Assembly: GCA_021812905.1 (NCBI GenBank)
Contig: JAKAMM010000028.1
Span: forward strand, 1-12,153
Direction of reading: 5' to 3'
Length of the DNA: 12,153 bases
From: Chloroflexota bacterium
GTDB lineage: Bacteria > Chloroflexota > Anaerolineae > Anaerolineales > Villigracilaceae
In this document: in pieces, positions 1 to 6,019 of the stretch
How the letters are laid out: each line of letters begins with the position of its first letter
Numbering within the stretch: the stretch's first letter is position 1
Program-made: the position numbers and the translations under genes
The notes under the pieces: generated by a model
Database searches by the model: none
What the model saw: the letters and a program-made list of their open reading frames with translations, nothing else
Told to the model about the DNA's origin: nothing

Positions 1-1
1 T

Positions 2-688
2 TATTCAGTGAAACCGATGGTGCGCTTCGTCGAAAAGACCCCATTGGTAGATGGCGGCGGGCTGAAGAATACGCTCGAAAACAAAGCTCCCGCATTTTTA
101 GATCAGAAAATTGGCGAGTACATCAACTCGCGCGGACGCAAGGTGCTGGTGACGGTCGGCGTTGATCGCTGGGGTCTTTCTAAATCTTTTGTCGAGGCCG
201 GTTACGAAACCGTCTTCGGCGATCTGATGTTCGGTCTGGACATCCCGATTGCCATCCATAAGATCAGTCAGCTCAAAACTTTAGCTGCGCTGCTCATGCC
301 CATCGCCGGACGATTACCCTTCGAATGGATCTATCCAACGGGTGAAAAACAGGAAAAGCGCACACCCAAATGGGAAAAATATTATCAATGGGCAACGGTG
401 GTTGCAGGTGACTGCCATTACATCAAACGCAACATGCCTTATGATATGCAGGGCAAAGTGATCGTCACCAACACAACCACGCCCGAAGATGTGGAAACTT
501 TCCGCAAAGCCGGTATTAAGTATCTCATCACCACCACGCCCGTTATTGACGGACGCTCCTTCGGCACGAACATGATGGAAGCCGCATTGGTGGCTGTCTC
601 TGGCAAGGGCCGCCCATTGACTTGGCCTGAATTAACCGAAATGCTGGATAAGCTCGGCTTCGAGCCGCAATTGCAGGAATTGAATTAA
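2..688 (+). CDS. Quinate/shikimate dehydrogenase-like protein (5' end outside window)
   Basis: The frame is open to the left edge, so the gene starts upstream; an in-frame GTG at 8 is probably not the true start. About 229 residues are visible. The stretch GVDRWGLSKSFVEAGYETVF and the later VTNTTTPEDVETFRKAGIKY are typical of a Chloroflexota family that, as I remember it, is annotated quinate 5-dehydrogenase. That name is from recall, not a search. The fragment suggests Rossmann-like segments: a strand at LVTVGVD, a loop at FGDLMFG and a strand at GKVIVTNTT. The C-terminal ITTTPVIDGRSFGTNMMEAA segment looks like a conserved family signature. No membrane segment is obvious, although residues around AALLMPIAGRLPFEWIYP are hydrophobic. 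It is followed on the same strand, across an 86-bp gap holding a palindromic repeat, by a nucleotidyltransferase gene. The substrate is unknown. Confidence 0.7.
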   Translation, partial: YSVKPMVRFVEKTPLVDGGGLKNTLENKAPAFLDQKIGEYINSRGRKVLVTVGVDRWGLSKSFVEAGYETVFGDLMFGLDIPIAIHKISQLKTLAALLMPIAGRLPFEWIYPTGEKQEKRTPKWEKYYQWATVVAGDCHYIKRNMPYDMQGKVIVTNTTTPEDVETFRKAGIKYLITTTPVIDGRSFGTNMMEAALVAVSGKGRPLTWPELTEMLDKLGFEPQLQELN

Positions 689-689
689 C

Positions 690-761
690 GTCATTGCGAG
701 CAAAGCGAAGCAATCCCCTTTCGCGAGGAGATTGCTTCAGGCTTTCAGCCTTCGCAGTGAC
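690..761. repeat. Palindromic dispersed repeat (GTCATTGCGAG type)
   Basis: The left end GTCATTGCGAGC...GAAGCAATC and the right end GATTGCTTC...TTCGCAGTGAC are imperfect inverted copies. This is the familiar GTCATTGCGAG/GAAGCAATC intergenic element found in many environmental bacterial genomes. It fills nearly the whole gap between two genes and ends just before the Shine-Dalgarno sequence of the second. Its forward reading gives the peptide RAKRSNPL, a well-known artefact of this repeat, so an upstream start at 694 for the next gene is not credible. A degenerate half-copy lies at 10180-10209. Confidence 0.85.
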
Positions 762-767
762 AGGAGG
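762..767 (+). promoter_or_regulatory. Shine-Dalgarno AGGAGG that fixes the start at 775
   Basis: A perfect AGGAGG lies 7 bases before the ATG at 775. It decides the start of the nucleotidyltransferase against the longer in-frame TTG start at 694 inside the repeat. Confidence 0.85.
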
Positions 768-774
768 ATTTATC

Positions 775-1710
775 ATGGATGCAGTCGTTACCGCAGGTGG
801 AATTCCGCAACCCAATGAGCCTTTATATGAGTATTCCAAAGGCGACGCCAAGGCATTGATCGATGTGGCTGGCAAGCCCATGATCCAGTGGGTGTTGGAC
901 GCGTTAAGCGAAGCAAAAACCATTGACCGCGTGGTAGTCATCGGTCTCTCAGCCAAATCAGACCTGACCTGCAAAAAGCCGCTCACATACATCTCCAATC
1001 AGGGCAAGATGCTGGATAACTTGAAGGCTGGCACAGCCAAGGTGATGGAGCTTAACCCCAAAGCCAAATATGTGCTATTTGTTTCTTCGGATATTCCCAG
1101 CATTACGGGCGAGATGGTGGATTGGATGGTCAACACTACCAGTGAAACGAAGGATGATATTTATTACAACGTCGTCCGCCGCGAAGATATGGAAGCGCGC
1201 TTTCCCGGCTCGAAGAGGACCTACACTCCGCTAAAAGACATGGAAGTCTGCGGCGGCGACATGAACGCAGCTCGCACATCCATCGTTAACCAGAACTCTG
1301 AGTTTTGGAACAAGCTGATAGAAGCCCGCAAGAATCCCGCCGCACAAGCGGCTATGATCGGCTTTGACATCATCTTCAAATTCCTATTCCGCCAATTGAC
1401 CATTGACGATGTAATCAAACGCGTCGCAGACAAGTTGAACTTGAAAGGCCGCGCCATCGTCTGCCCCTTCCCCGAAATCGGCATGGATGTGGACAAGCCT
1501 CACCAACTAGAACTGATGCGCGACGACCTCGAGTCACGCGTCCGCAAGATTGCCAAATCATCGGCTCCGAAGTCCGCCGCGAAGGCCAAGTCGGTCAAGA
1601 AAGCCAGCGCCGTGAAGGCCAAGCCGGTTAAGAAAGCCAGTGCGAAGAAGACACCTTCGTCAAAGAGCAAGCCCGCTCCGAAACCGGCTGGCAAAGCCAA
1701 AAAGAAATAG
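775..1710 (+). CDS. MobA-like NTP transferase with histone-H1-like Lys/Ala tail
   Basis: A 311-residue protein starts at the ATG behind a perfect Shine-Dalgarno. Residues 1-245 form a nucleotidyltransferase of the MobA-like/GT-A type: an N-terminal AVVTAGG nucleotide loop, VAGKPMIQWVLDAL, a VSSDIPS segment whose Asp106 is the expected metal ligand, and a late GMDVDKPHQLEL. In this fold the enzyme moves a nucleotidyl group from an NTP to a phosphorylated substrate; the substrate here cannot be named. Residues 260-311 are unusual: almost only Lys, Ala, Ser, Pro and Val, with a tandem 11-residue unit (KAKSVKKASAV then KAKPVKKASA) visible at the DNA level near 1580-1645. Such tails resemble histone H1 or AlgP/HU-type C-termini and suggest nucleic-acid or polyanion binding. 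It may share function with the dehydrogenase-like gene upstream. Confidence 0.8.
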   Translation: MDAVVTAGGIPQPNEPLYEYSKGDAKALIDVAGKPMIQWVLDALSEAKTIDRVVVIGLSAKSDLTCKKPLTYISNQGKMLDNLKAGTAKVMELNPKAKYVLFVSSDIPSITGEMVDWMVNTTSETKDDIYYNVVRREDMEARFPGSKRTYTPLKDMEVCGGDMNAARTSIVNQNSEFWNKLIEARKNPAAQAAMIGFDIIFKFLFRQLTIDDVIKRVADKLNLKGRAIVCPFPEIGMDVDKPHQLELMRDDLESRVRKIAKSSAPKSAAKAKSVKKASAVKAKPVKKASAKKTPSSKSKPAPKPAGKAKKK

Positions 1711-1756
1711 AACCCTGCCACGGGGCGAATCGTGGAGACACGCATCAAGACTCTTG

Positions 1757-1825
1757 AACCGCGAAGCCCACAAAGAACGCGAAGAAAACTTTTAAATCTT
1801 TGCGAACTTTGCGAACTTCGCGGTT
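1757..1825. repeat. Imperfect palindrome, AACCGCGAAG arms, possible terminator
   Basis: The 10-base arm AACCGCGAAG (1757-1766) is perfectly complementary to CTTCGCGGTT (1816-1825). The pairing extends inward, imperfectly, to arms of about 28 bases around an AT-rich loop near 1785-1797. A run of Ts (TTATTTTT) follows the right arm, so the transcript could end here. The repeated GAAC/GCGAAG units look like a dispersed palindromic repeat rather than a simple terminator. It lies between the nucleotidyltransferase and the PAP2 gene. Confidence 0.6.
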
Positions 1826-1890
1826 ATTTTTGCCAAGCATGCAGACTCCAAAATCTGCAATAATGCTCCTCGTTTTTATTTCAGGTGAAC

Positions 1891-2451
1891 ATGAATTTCA
1901 AATCCATTCTTCAACTCGACGCCGACGTCTCCAACAAATTGTGCGTGGCTGAAAAGCCCGGTGCGCTTCGCAGCTTCGCTGTCTTCTTTGCCCACTCCGG
2001 CGACTCATGGTTCTGGGGATTGGGGCTGATCATCTTGTGGCTGGTTGGAGACTCGTTCTGGAAACGATGGGCCATCGTTGTCCTGGCTGGCATCTCCATA
2101 TTGGCCGTGCTGGTGATGTCGCTCAAATTCAGCATCCGACGCAGACGGCCCGAGGGCGAATGGGGCAGCATCTACCGCAACACCGATCCGCATTCGTTTC
2201 CATCGGGACACGCTGCACGCGCCCTCATGATCGCCGTGGCCGCGGCTGGTTTGGGACCGGGCCCGGTTGCGTTGCTGTTATGGATTTGGGCGCCGCTCGT
2301 GGCGCTGGCGCGCGTCGCAATGGGCGTCCATTATGTGTCCGACATCATTGCGGGGTTTGTGGTCGGCCTATTCATGGGATTGGTCGTCCTTCAATTTCAT
2401 CCACTGTTCTTGAGCTGGCTGGTATCACTTATTCATTTACCACTTTGGTGA
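1891..2451 (+). CDS. PAP2-family membrane phosphatase
   Basis: A 186-residue membrane protein of the type 2 phosphatidic acid phosphatase family, which dephosphorylates lipid phosphates (phosphatidate, undecaprenyl diphosphate and similar) at the outer membrane face. All three signature motifs are present: C1 as K79-X6-R86-P87, C2 as P104-S-G-H107, and C3 as R141-X5-H147-X3-D151. H107 and H147 would be the catalytic histidines. Hydrophobic segments lie near residues 40-53, 59-78, 111-121, 125-142 and 152-168. I chose ATG 1891 because AGGTGA (1883-1888) sits just before it; an in-frame GTG at 1885 lies inside that site. The gene converges on the minus-strand DinB-like gene with only 7 bases between stop codons. 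Whether it acts on UPP, PA or another lipid cannot be told. Confidence 0.88.
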   Translation: MNFKSILQLDADVSNKLCVAEKPGALRSFAVFFAHSGDSWFWGLGLIILWLVGDSFWKRWAIVVLAGISILAVLVMSLKFSIRRRRPEGEWGSIYRNTDPHSFPSGHAARALMIAVAAAGLGPGPVALLLWIWAPLVALARVAMGVHYVSDIIAGFVVGLFMGLVVLQFHPLFLSWLVSLIHLPLW

Positions 2452-2458
2452 CACATGA

Positions 2459-2926
2459 TCACTTTGCTTTTTTCACGCTTTCCAAATGTTCTTTGATATG
2501 ACCCAGATCACGCTCGACCCAGGTTTGCAATGTCATGCCACTGCCTTGAATTAAGTGACACGAAGGTCGCCCCCAGGCTTCACTGGGCAAGCCGCGCAAA
2601 GCATTCACCAAAGACAGAACATTCATCACAAAACCGTCCAACATGGAAACCAAATTTTCCTGGGCATCATAATGTTCAGCCATGTAGGCATCGCCGTCAA
2701 AATTTTCAAACTGAGGATCGTCTTCTTGCAACGTGCGGCGGGCGCGCATTCCATACACCAATACATCCACATCGCGTGTATGCGCCGCCAACTGATGCAC
2801 ATTCCATCCGCCTTCCTCAATCGGCGAATATGGATTTTTGACACTCAGGCACACATCACGAAATTCCCTGGCAGACTCTTCAAGGTTATCCATCAATTCC
2901 TTGCGATACTCTTGCAATTCGTTCAT
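2459..2926 (-). CDS. DinB-like four-helix-bundle protein
   Basis: A 155-residue protein of the DinB/maleylpyruvate-isomerase-like superfamily. The pattern EEGGWNVHQLAAHTRDVD is the typical W...H of these proteins, and WVERDLGHIKEHL near the end supplies the other histidines; H49, H143 and H147 would form the metal-binding triad. Members are thiol-dependent transferases or have unknown functions. The start is ATG 2926, with GGAGG at the right distance, and overlaps the TGA of the upstream SDR gene (ATGA), so translation is probably coupled. A longer in-frame start at 2971 would overlap the SDR gene and lacks support. It is the last gene of a three-gene operon and ends tail-to-tail with the PAP2 gene. 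The specific substrate is unknown. Confidence 0.78.
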   Translation of the reverse strand: MNELQEYRKELMDNLEESAREFRDVCLSVKNPYSPIEEGGWNVHQLAAHTRDVDVLVYGMRARRTLQEDDPQFENFDGDAYMAEHYDAQENLVSMLDGFVMNVLSLVNALRGLPSEAWGRPSCHLIQGSGMTLQTWVERDLGHIKEHLESVKKAK

Positions 2927-3585
2927 CGCGCCTCCAGATTGACAATTTGACCATTCAAATCTGATCGGCATAAATACAACACCGACTCGATCAAATCAGC
3001 GGGAACGGATGGGTCAACGTGCTGGAATTCGGGAAAGCCCGTTCCCACCGCGTGGACATGGACACCGTACGATGCGAACTCGATGGACGCAGAGCGGGTC
3101 AACGCGATCAGACCTGCCATGCTGGCGAAATATGCCGCTTCCTTCCCGACCTGGGGGCGGGTCGCCGTTATCAAATTGATTATCACGCCCGCACTTTTTG
3201 CGCGCATCACGCGCCCTGCCGATTGCATCATCAAAAATGCGCCGGTCAAATTGACATCCAGCACACGGTGCCAATCCCATTCATCCATCTTGAGCAGGTC
3301 CACTTGCGGTTCGACGGCGGCATGATTGATCAAAATATCAATACCGCCAAAGTCGTCTTCAACCTGATTGATCATCGTCTGTGCCGCCACCTTTTTGGCC
3401 ACATCATGCACGTACGCCTTGATCTTTCCGGCGCTTTGCGAGACCAGATCATCGAGATTGATCGGCGAAATATCGTTGACCGCCACGGATGCGCCGCGCG
3501 CCGCAAAGGCTTCCGCCAATACGCGGCCTTTGCCTTTTCCCGCGCCGGTGATGAGAATCACTTTACCTTCAAAATTATTCATCAT
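2923..3585 (-). CDS. Short-chain dehydrogenase/reductase-like protein with altered active site
   Basis: A 220-residue classical SDR fold. The NAD(P)-binding glycine motif is T13-G-x3-G18-x-G20. D38 after strand 2 favours NAD. H60-D61-V matches the adenine-binding position, N87-H-A replaces NAG, and N112 is in place. The catalytic tetrad is damaged: the Tyr is present (Y152), but YxxxK reads Y-F-A-S-M, with Met156 (codon at 3118-3120) replacing the essential Lys. The usual Ser region is INLITAT, offering only Thr. The C-terminus ends early at GQIVNLEAR. The normal reductase reaction therefore looks doubtful; a binding or regulatory role, or a recent inactivating mutation, is possible. The ATG at 3585 overlaps the TGA of the M23 gene, and its own stop overlaps the DinB start. 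Confidence 0.82.
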   Translation of the reverse strand: MMNNFEGKVILITGAGKGKGRVLAEAFAARGASVAVNDISPINLDDLVSQSAGKIKAYVHDVAKKVAAQTMINQVEDDFGGIDILINHAAVEPQVDLLKMDEWDWHRVLDVNLTGAFLMMQSAGRVMRAKSAGVIINLITATRPQVGKEAAYFASMAGLIALTRSASIEFASYGVHVHAVGTGFPEFQHVDPSVPADLIESVLYLCRSDLNGQIVNLEAR

Positions 3586-4289
3586 GGATTGCTCGCTTTA
3601 CAAACTGGAATTTCATCTGCGTTTTGATCTGCGTTCAACGCCAGGCCAAAGTATGGCGAAGGATCATACGTGTTATTGATGTCCAACTCGTTCATAAATT
3701 GTCCGCCGTTATCTTTGACTATGGAAACATGTAAATGCACTCCGACGGGATTATTGGGATCGCCCGAATAATCTCCTTGATAACCAAGCAGCATACCTGC
3801 ATCAATTTTCTTTTCAGAAGTTCCGGGTGGGAACTCGGATGAGATGAACGAATTGCCGTTCGCGTCGGCCATGTGAGTGTAATAAACCCAGATCTGGCGA
3901 CCGGGCTGGAGCGGATCGCTCGGCACGCGCACAATAACGGATGATTTCCAATTCGATAAACGTGTCAGATAACCCCGATAGGCGGCGACAACTTTGGTCA
4001 CATTGATGTCTGTCCCCGCGAAAATATCTATGCCCTGATGGCGATGACCGGCCTGAATTGAATCGTCCCAGATAAAGCCGACCATGCCGGTAGTGGGAAA
4101 AACAAAAGGGGCTGATCCGCATTTTGAACCGGCAGCAATGACCAGGTCCGGACGGGAAGCGGGGTCTTTGATCCACGCGAAAACCTGGATAGCCCGCGCA
4201 TTGCCCGATCGATAGGTCCGATAGAGATAATAAGCGCTCGTTGCAAGGGCGACAAGAAACATGGACACGAAAAGGGAGCGTTTGAACAT
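3582..4289 (-). CDS. Membrane-anchored M23 (LytM-like) metallopeptidase
   Basis: A 235-residue protein with an N-terminal hydrophobic segment (about residues 7-22, after FKR) that should act as signal anchor or signal peptide. The rest is a peptidase_M23 domain: H84-Q-G-I-D88 gives the first zinc ligands, H139 lies in YYTHMAD, and V-H185-L-H187 supplies the HxH motif. All expected zinc and catalytic residues are present, so it is probably an active endopeptidase cutting peptidoglycan cross-links or another extracytoplasmic peptide. Two cysteines, C57 and C230, flank the domain and could form a disulphide. It is the first gene of a minus-strand operon with SDR and DinB-like genes, the stop overlapping the next start (ATGA). 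A TATAAT lies 8 bases before the ATG, giving an almost leaderless message. Confidence 0.85.
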   Translation of the reverse strand: MFKRSLFVSMFLVALATSAYYLYRTYRSGNARAIQVFAWIKDPASRPDLVIAAGSKCGSAPFVFPTTGMVGFIWDDSIQAGHRHQGIDIFAGTDINVTKVVAAYRGYLTRLSNWKSSVIVRVPSDPLQPGRQIWVYYTHMADANGNSFISSEFPPGTSEKKIDAGMLLGYQGDYSGDPNNPVGVHLHVSIVKDNGGQFMNELDINNTYDPSPYFGLALNADQNADEIPVCKASNP

Positions 4290-4297
4290 AGGCCCAG

Positions 4298-4303
4298 ATT
4301 ATA
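4298..4303 (-). promoter_or_regulatory. TATAAT -10 box, near-leaderless promoter of the M23-SDR-DinB operon
   Basis: On the minus strand TATAAT is followed by only 8 bases before the ATG at 4289. Transcription starting about 7 bases after the box would begin within 1-2 bases of the start codon, and no Shine-Dalgarno precedes the ATG. A -35 box is not clear. Confidence 0.55.
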
Positions 4304-4514
4304 CCTTTCGCTCAAGTAGGTCATCATAGAACTCTAACAATATCTATCTTCGCCGTTTACTAACCTTCCGCTCTCACTGAGAGCAATCATCGCAAGTTGC
4401 CGGTGCAGACCTGGGTTGGTCGGGCTGGCGAAACGATTTAATGAATCGCTGGAATGAAGGTCGGCGAACTGGATTTCACGGACGGCCGATTGACACTCCT
4501 GCTGCGGCGCTTGA

Positions 4515-4709
4515 GCCAAAAACGGGATTGACAACCCAACAGCCGAGCGGCTGTTGAATACGTTTGACAATGTCACGCTGACTATTGTGTATTTGCCAGA
4601 CCAAACCATTTGCCACATCATGCCCTTGACGCCCTTGCGGACTCGCACGCTTCGTGTGGAACTGCCTGGACTATCCGCCACGATTTGTACCCGGCTGGCC
4701 GAAAATTGA
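4515..4709 (+). pseudogene. Protein-like remnant, possibly transposase C-terminus
   Basis: This frame between two stops reads DNPTAERLLNTFDNVTLT, then a hydrophobic strand, HIMPLTPLRTRTLRVEL and finally ATICTRLAEN before TGA. The pattern ERLL-F-VTLT...PLTPL...L.GLS..IYTRL resembles the C-terminus of some transposases in Chloroflexota, but this is recall-based and weak. There is no start codon context, and the sequence to its left (4330-4514) shows only broken frames. An overlapping minus-strand open frame at 4334-4681 shows no recognisable motif. Apart from this, the promoter box at 4298 and the TIR remnant from 4746, I see nothing in 4304-5025. Confidence 0.3.
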
Positions 4710-4808
4710 GAAAAGCCAAAACGATTTTAGTGAAGGGACAATCATAATTCATCCTTTCCTATGCACCGCCCACGCGGACCGTGACCCCGTGCGCGGACTC
4801 CCCGCAGG

Positions 4809-4881
4809 GACCCGCCTGACCACACTTGCCCTGCCGTCTCGCACCGGCGTGCTCGCGGCACGAACGGTGGCGGGCAGTGCC
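4809..4881. repeat. 73-bp nested hairpin block, copy 1
   Basis: This block is identical over 73 bases to 5636-5708. It contains nested inverted repeats: CACTTGCCCTGCC pairs imperfectly with GGCGGGCAGTG, CACCG with CGGTG, and GTGC with GCAC. It is inserted in the TIR fragment after the codons for RLT, replacing the K of TKDG. It is followed by AGGGAAGAC in both copies, with one extra T here. Confidence 0.8.
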
Positions 4882-4941
4882 TAGGGAAGACGGCGTGGAC
4901 GCATGGCTCGACAAAGAGAACCAATCCTCCCAGGACAGGGT

Positions 4942-4954
4942 TTCGACAGGCTCA
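4942..4954 (+). repeat. TTCGACAGGCTCA mini-repeat in TIR copy A
   Basis: A short element of the widespread CCTTCGACAGGCTCAGGA type, inserted between the TIR codons for GQD and W. Another copy lies at 6613-6637 and a related one at 5473-5505. Confidence 0.6.
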
Positions 4955-4993
4955 ACCTACCAGTAGATTGGGAACTGGAAATCCGCAAGGCGG

Positions 4994-4999
4994 TATAAT
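4994..4999 (+). promoter_or_regulatory. TATAAT -10 box of hicBA, formed at the end of TIR copy A
   Basis: TATAAT lies 26 bases before the hicB ATG with a Shine-Dalgarno in between. It directly follows the TIR codons for IRKAV, so the TIR stop codon TAA is part of the box. A -35 candidate TTGGGA (4968-4973), also within the TIR fragment, has a long 20-base spacing, so promoter strength is uncertain. Confidence 0.5.
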
Positions 5000-5025
5000 A
5001 GCAGTATCGCTTAGGAGACTTGACC

Positions 5026-5223
5026 ATGAAATACAAAATCCGCTTAGAAAAAACAGAAGAAGGTTATGCCGTTTGGTGCCCTGGACTGCCGGGGTGCTGG
5101 TCGCAAGGGGAGACAGAGGCGGAAGCATTGGAAAATATCAAGGACGCGATCAAGACGTATCTTGAAACGGTTGAAATCCTGCTCAAGGACAAACAGACTC
5201 GAATGGTCGAGGTTCCTGTTTAA
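5026..5223 (+). CDS. hicB: HicB-like antitoxin
   Basis: A 65-residue HicB antitoxin consisting of the small ferredoxin-like/RNase-H-like domain only. The core YAVWCPGLPGCWSQGETEAE followed by ALENIKDAI is diagnostic (G-x-P-G-C, then GET-EEAL-N-A). There is no C-terminal ribbon-helix-helix or HTH extension, so operator binding must come from elsewhere or be weak. AGGAGA (5013-5018) lies 7 bases before the ATG and fixes the start; an in-frame TTG at 5020 is rejected. HicB binds and blocks the HicA mRNA interferase, whose gene begins 2 bases downstream. The order hicB-hicA is reversed relative to the classic E. coli pair but common. Confidence 0.9.
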   Translation: MKYKIRLEKTEEGYAVWCPGLPGCWSQGETEAEALENIKDAIKTYLETVEILLKDKQTRMVEVPV

Positions 5224-5225
5224 TT

Positions 5226-5438
5226 ATGCCCAAATTGGCGGGAATTCAACACCAGCGAGCAATAAAAGCCTTTGAGAAAGCAGGGTTTCGCGTGATCCGC
5301 GAAAGGAAGCACATTTCCATGGCGAAAGATGATCGAATTATCATCATCCCGCGCAACAACCCGATCAACGCCTTCACAATGGCAGGAATTATCAAAGACG
5401 CGGGTCTGACCATCGAAGAGTTCAAGAAATTGCTGTAA
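5226..5438 (+). CDS. hicA: HicA-like mRNA interferase toxin
   Basis: A 70-residue HicA toxin with a dsRNA-binding-like fold. The segments AIKAFEKAGFRVIRERKHIS, IIIIPRNNPINAFTMAGII and DAGLTIEEFKKLL match the family in order. The usual G-S-H catalytic motif reads R-K-H, keeping the catalytic His (H29) while changing the two residues before it; activity is likely but unproven. It starts 2 bases after the hicB stop, so the two are co-translated. Right after its stop, at 5440, begins another TIR gene fragment. Confidence 0.87.
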   Translation: MPKLAGIQHQRAIKAFEKAGFRVIRERKHISMAKDDRIIIIPRNNPINAFTMAGIIKDAGLTIEEFKKLL

Positions 5439-5439
5439 T

Positions 5440-5768
5440 ATGCCCGAAACCAAACGCCCCCTCAAAGTCTTCCCTTCGACACTCCCTTCGGTCGCAGGGC
5501 AACGCCTCTGCCACGCCCACGCGGAGCGTGACCCCGTCCCACAAGGGGATGATATGCGCGCACTCTTGGTGATCGAGTAGGCGGCGGGATTCAACAAGTC
5601 TTTGGAAAACTACTTTACCTCCGCCGCCGTATCGAGACCCGCCTGACCACACTTGCCCTGCCGTCTCGCACCGGCGTGCTCGCGGCACGAACGGTGGCGG
5701 GCAGTGCCAGGGAAGACAGCGTGGACGAATGGCCCCACAAGGCAAAACTCCTTCTCCAAAATTGAGAG
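5440..5768 (+). pseudogene. TIR-domain gene fragment, copy B
   Basis: It starts with ATG directly after hicA and reads MPETKRPLKVF, then an in-frame 33-base insertion (5473-5505, PSTLPSVAGQR), then LCHAHAERDPV, then a second in-frame insertion (PQGDDM), then RAL, and stops at TAG 5578-5580 inside a third insertion. The third insertion carries GGCGGCGGGAT and its partner CCGCCGCC. TIR sequence resumes near 5638 as the codons for RLT, followed by the 73-bp hairpin block and then SVDEWPHKAKLL. The copy ends near AATTGAGAGTT (5759-5770), just before the TATAAT of the next operon. No complete TIR domain is present. Confidence 0.72.
5636..5708. repeat. 73-bp nested hairpin block, copy 2
   Basis: Identical to 4809-4881, at the same place in the TIR reading frame (after RLT) and followed by the same AGGGAAGAC. 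Since the flanking TIR sequence is shared but other insertions differ, the block was probably in a common ancestor of TIR copies A and B, or was transferred by gene conversion. Confidence 0.8.
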
Positions 5769-5769
5769 T

Positions 5770-5775
5770 TATAAT
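5770..5775 (+). promoter_or_regulatory. TATAAT -10 box before the antitoxin-relE pair
   Basis: TATAAT lies 25 bases before the ATG at 5801, with CAGGAG (5788-5793) as Shine-Dalgarno. It abuts the end of TIR copy B, as for hicBA. No good -35 box is seen. Confidence 0.5.
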
Positions 5776-5800
5776 AACCGTATAGTTCAGGAGAAAGACA

Positions 5801-6019
5801 ATGAATACTTATCCATCAATTTATACAGAGAAAATTTCTCAGGAAATTCACCAGACGCCTGATGAATATTTACCCGCATTATTGGAGATAGTGCGCCTAT
5901 TCCGCGAAACTGTGACGTTGAAACCTGCCGAGTTAAGTTTTCGCCAGGGGTGGGAAGAAGCAATGAATGGCGAACTCCTCCCGTTGGATCAACTTTGGGA
6001 AGGCGTAGATGCCGCATAA
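5801..6019 (+). CDS. Small antitoxin of a RelE-type pair
   Basis: A 72-residue acidic protein. The N-terminal helical part IYTEKISQEIHQTPDEYLPA with LLEIVRLFRET and the C-terminal SFRQGWEEAMNGELLPLDQL with WEGVDAA look like small antitoxins paired with RelE/ParE toxins in cyanobacteria and Chloroflexota. The C-terminal part is the expected toxin-wrapping segment. No recognised DNA-binding motif is visible. The start is supported by CAGGAG 7 bases upstream. Its stop overlaps the start of the relE-like gene (start at 6009, stop ending 6019), so the two are translationally coupled. Because the toxin carries a nonsense codon, this antitoxin may be kept only by chance or may neutralise other RelE toxins. 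Confidence 0.72.
   Translation: MNTYPSIYTEKISQEIHQTPDEYLPALLEIVRLFRETVTLKPAELSFRQGWEEAMNGELLPLDQLWEGVDAA

Larger units (their letters stand above)
4746..4999 (+). pseudogene. TIR-domain gene fragment, copy A
   Basis: A remnant of the 5' end of a TIR-domain gene. The frame reads FLC-T-AHADRDPVRGL...TRLTT, then is interrupted by a 73-bp hairpin block (4809-4881), resumes as DGVDAWLDKEN (frame shifted), is interrupted again by a TTCGACAGGCTCA element (4942-4954), and ends as ELEIRKAV followed by TAA. The codons for the usual start MTRPLKV are missing: the leader TTCCTATG is joined directly to the position of TTCCTCTG, consistent with a deletion between these direct repeats. Everything after about TIR residue 55, including the region of the NADase glutamate, is absent. 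The final TAA is part of the TATAAT box that precedes hicB. Confidence 0.75.

Noticed and set aside
694..774. Longer N-terminus of the nucleotidyltransferase (start at 694)
   Set aside because: It lies in the palindromic repeat and gives the artefact peptide RAKRSNPL; a perfect Shine-Dalgarno serves ATG 775.
4334..4681. 115-residue minus-strand open frame
   Set aside because: No recognisable motif, no ribosome site, and it overlaps a more protein-like plus-strand remnant.
4742..5745. Minus-strand frames at 4742-4924 and 5422-5745 sharing a CPPPFVPRARR peptide
   Set aside because: The shared peptide comes from the antisense of the identical 73-bp hairpin block, not from a gene family.
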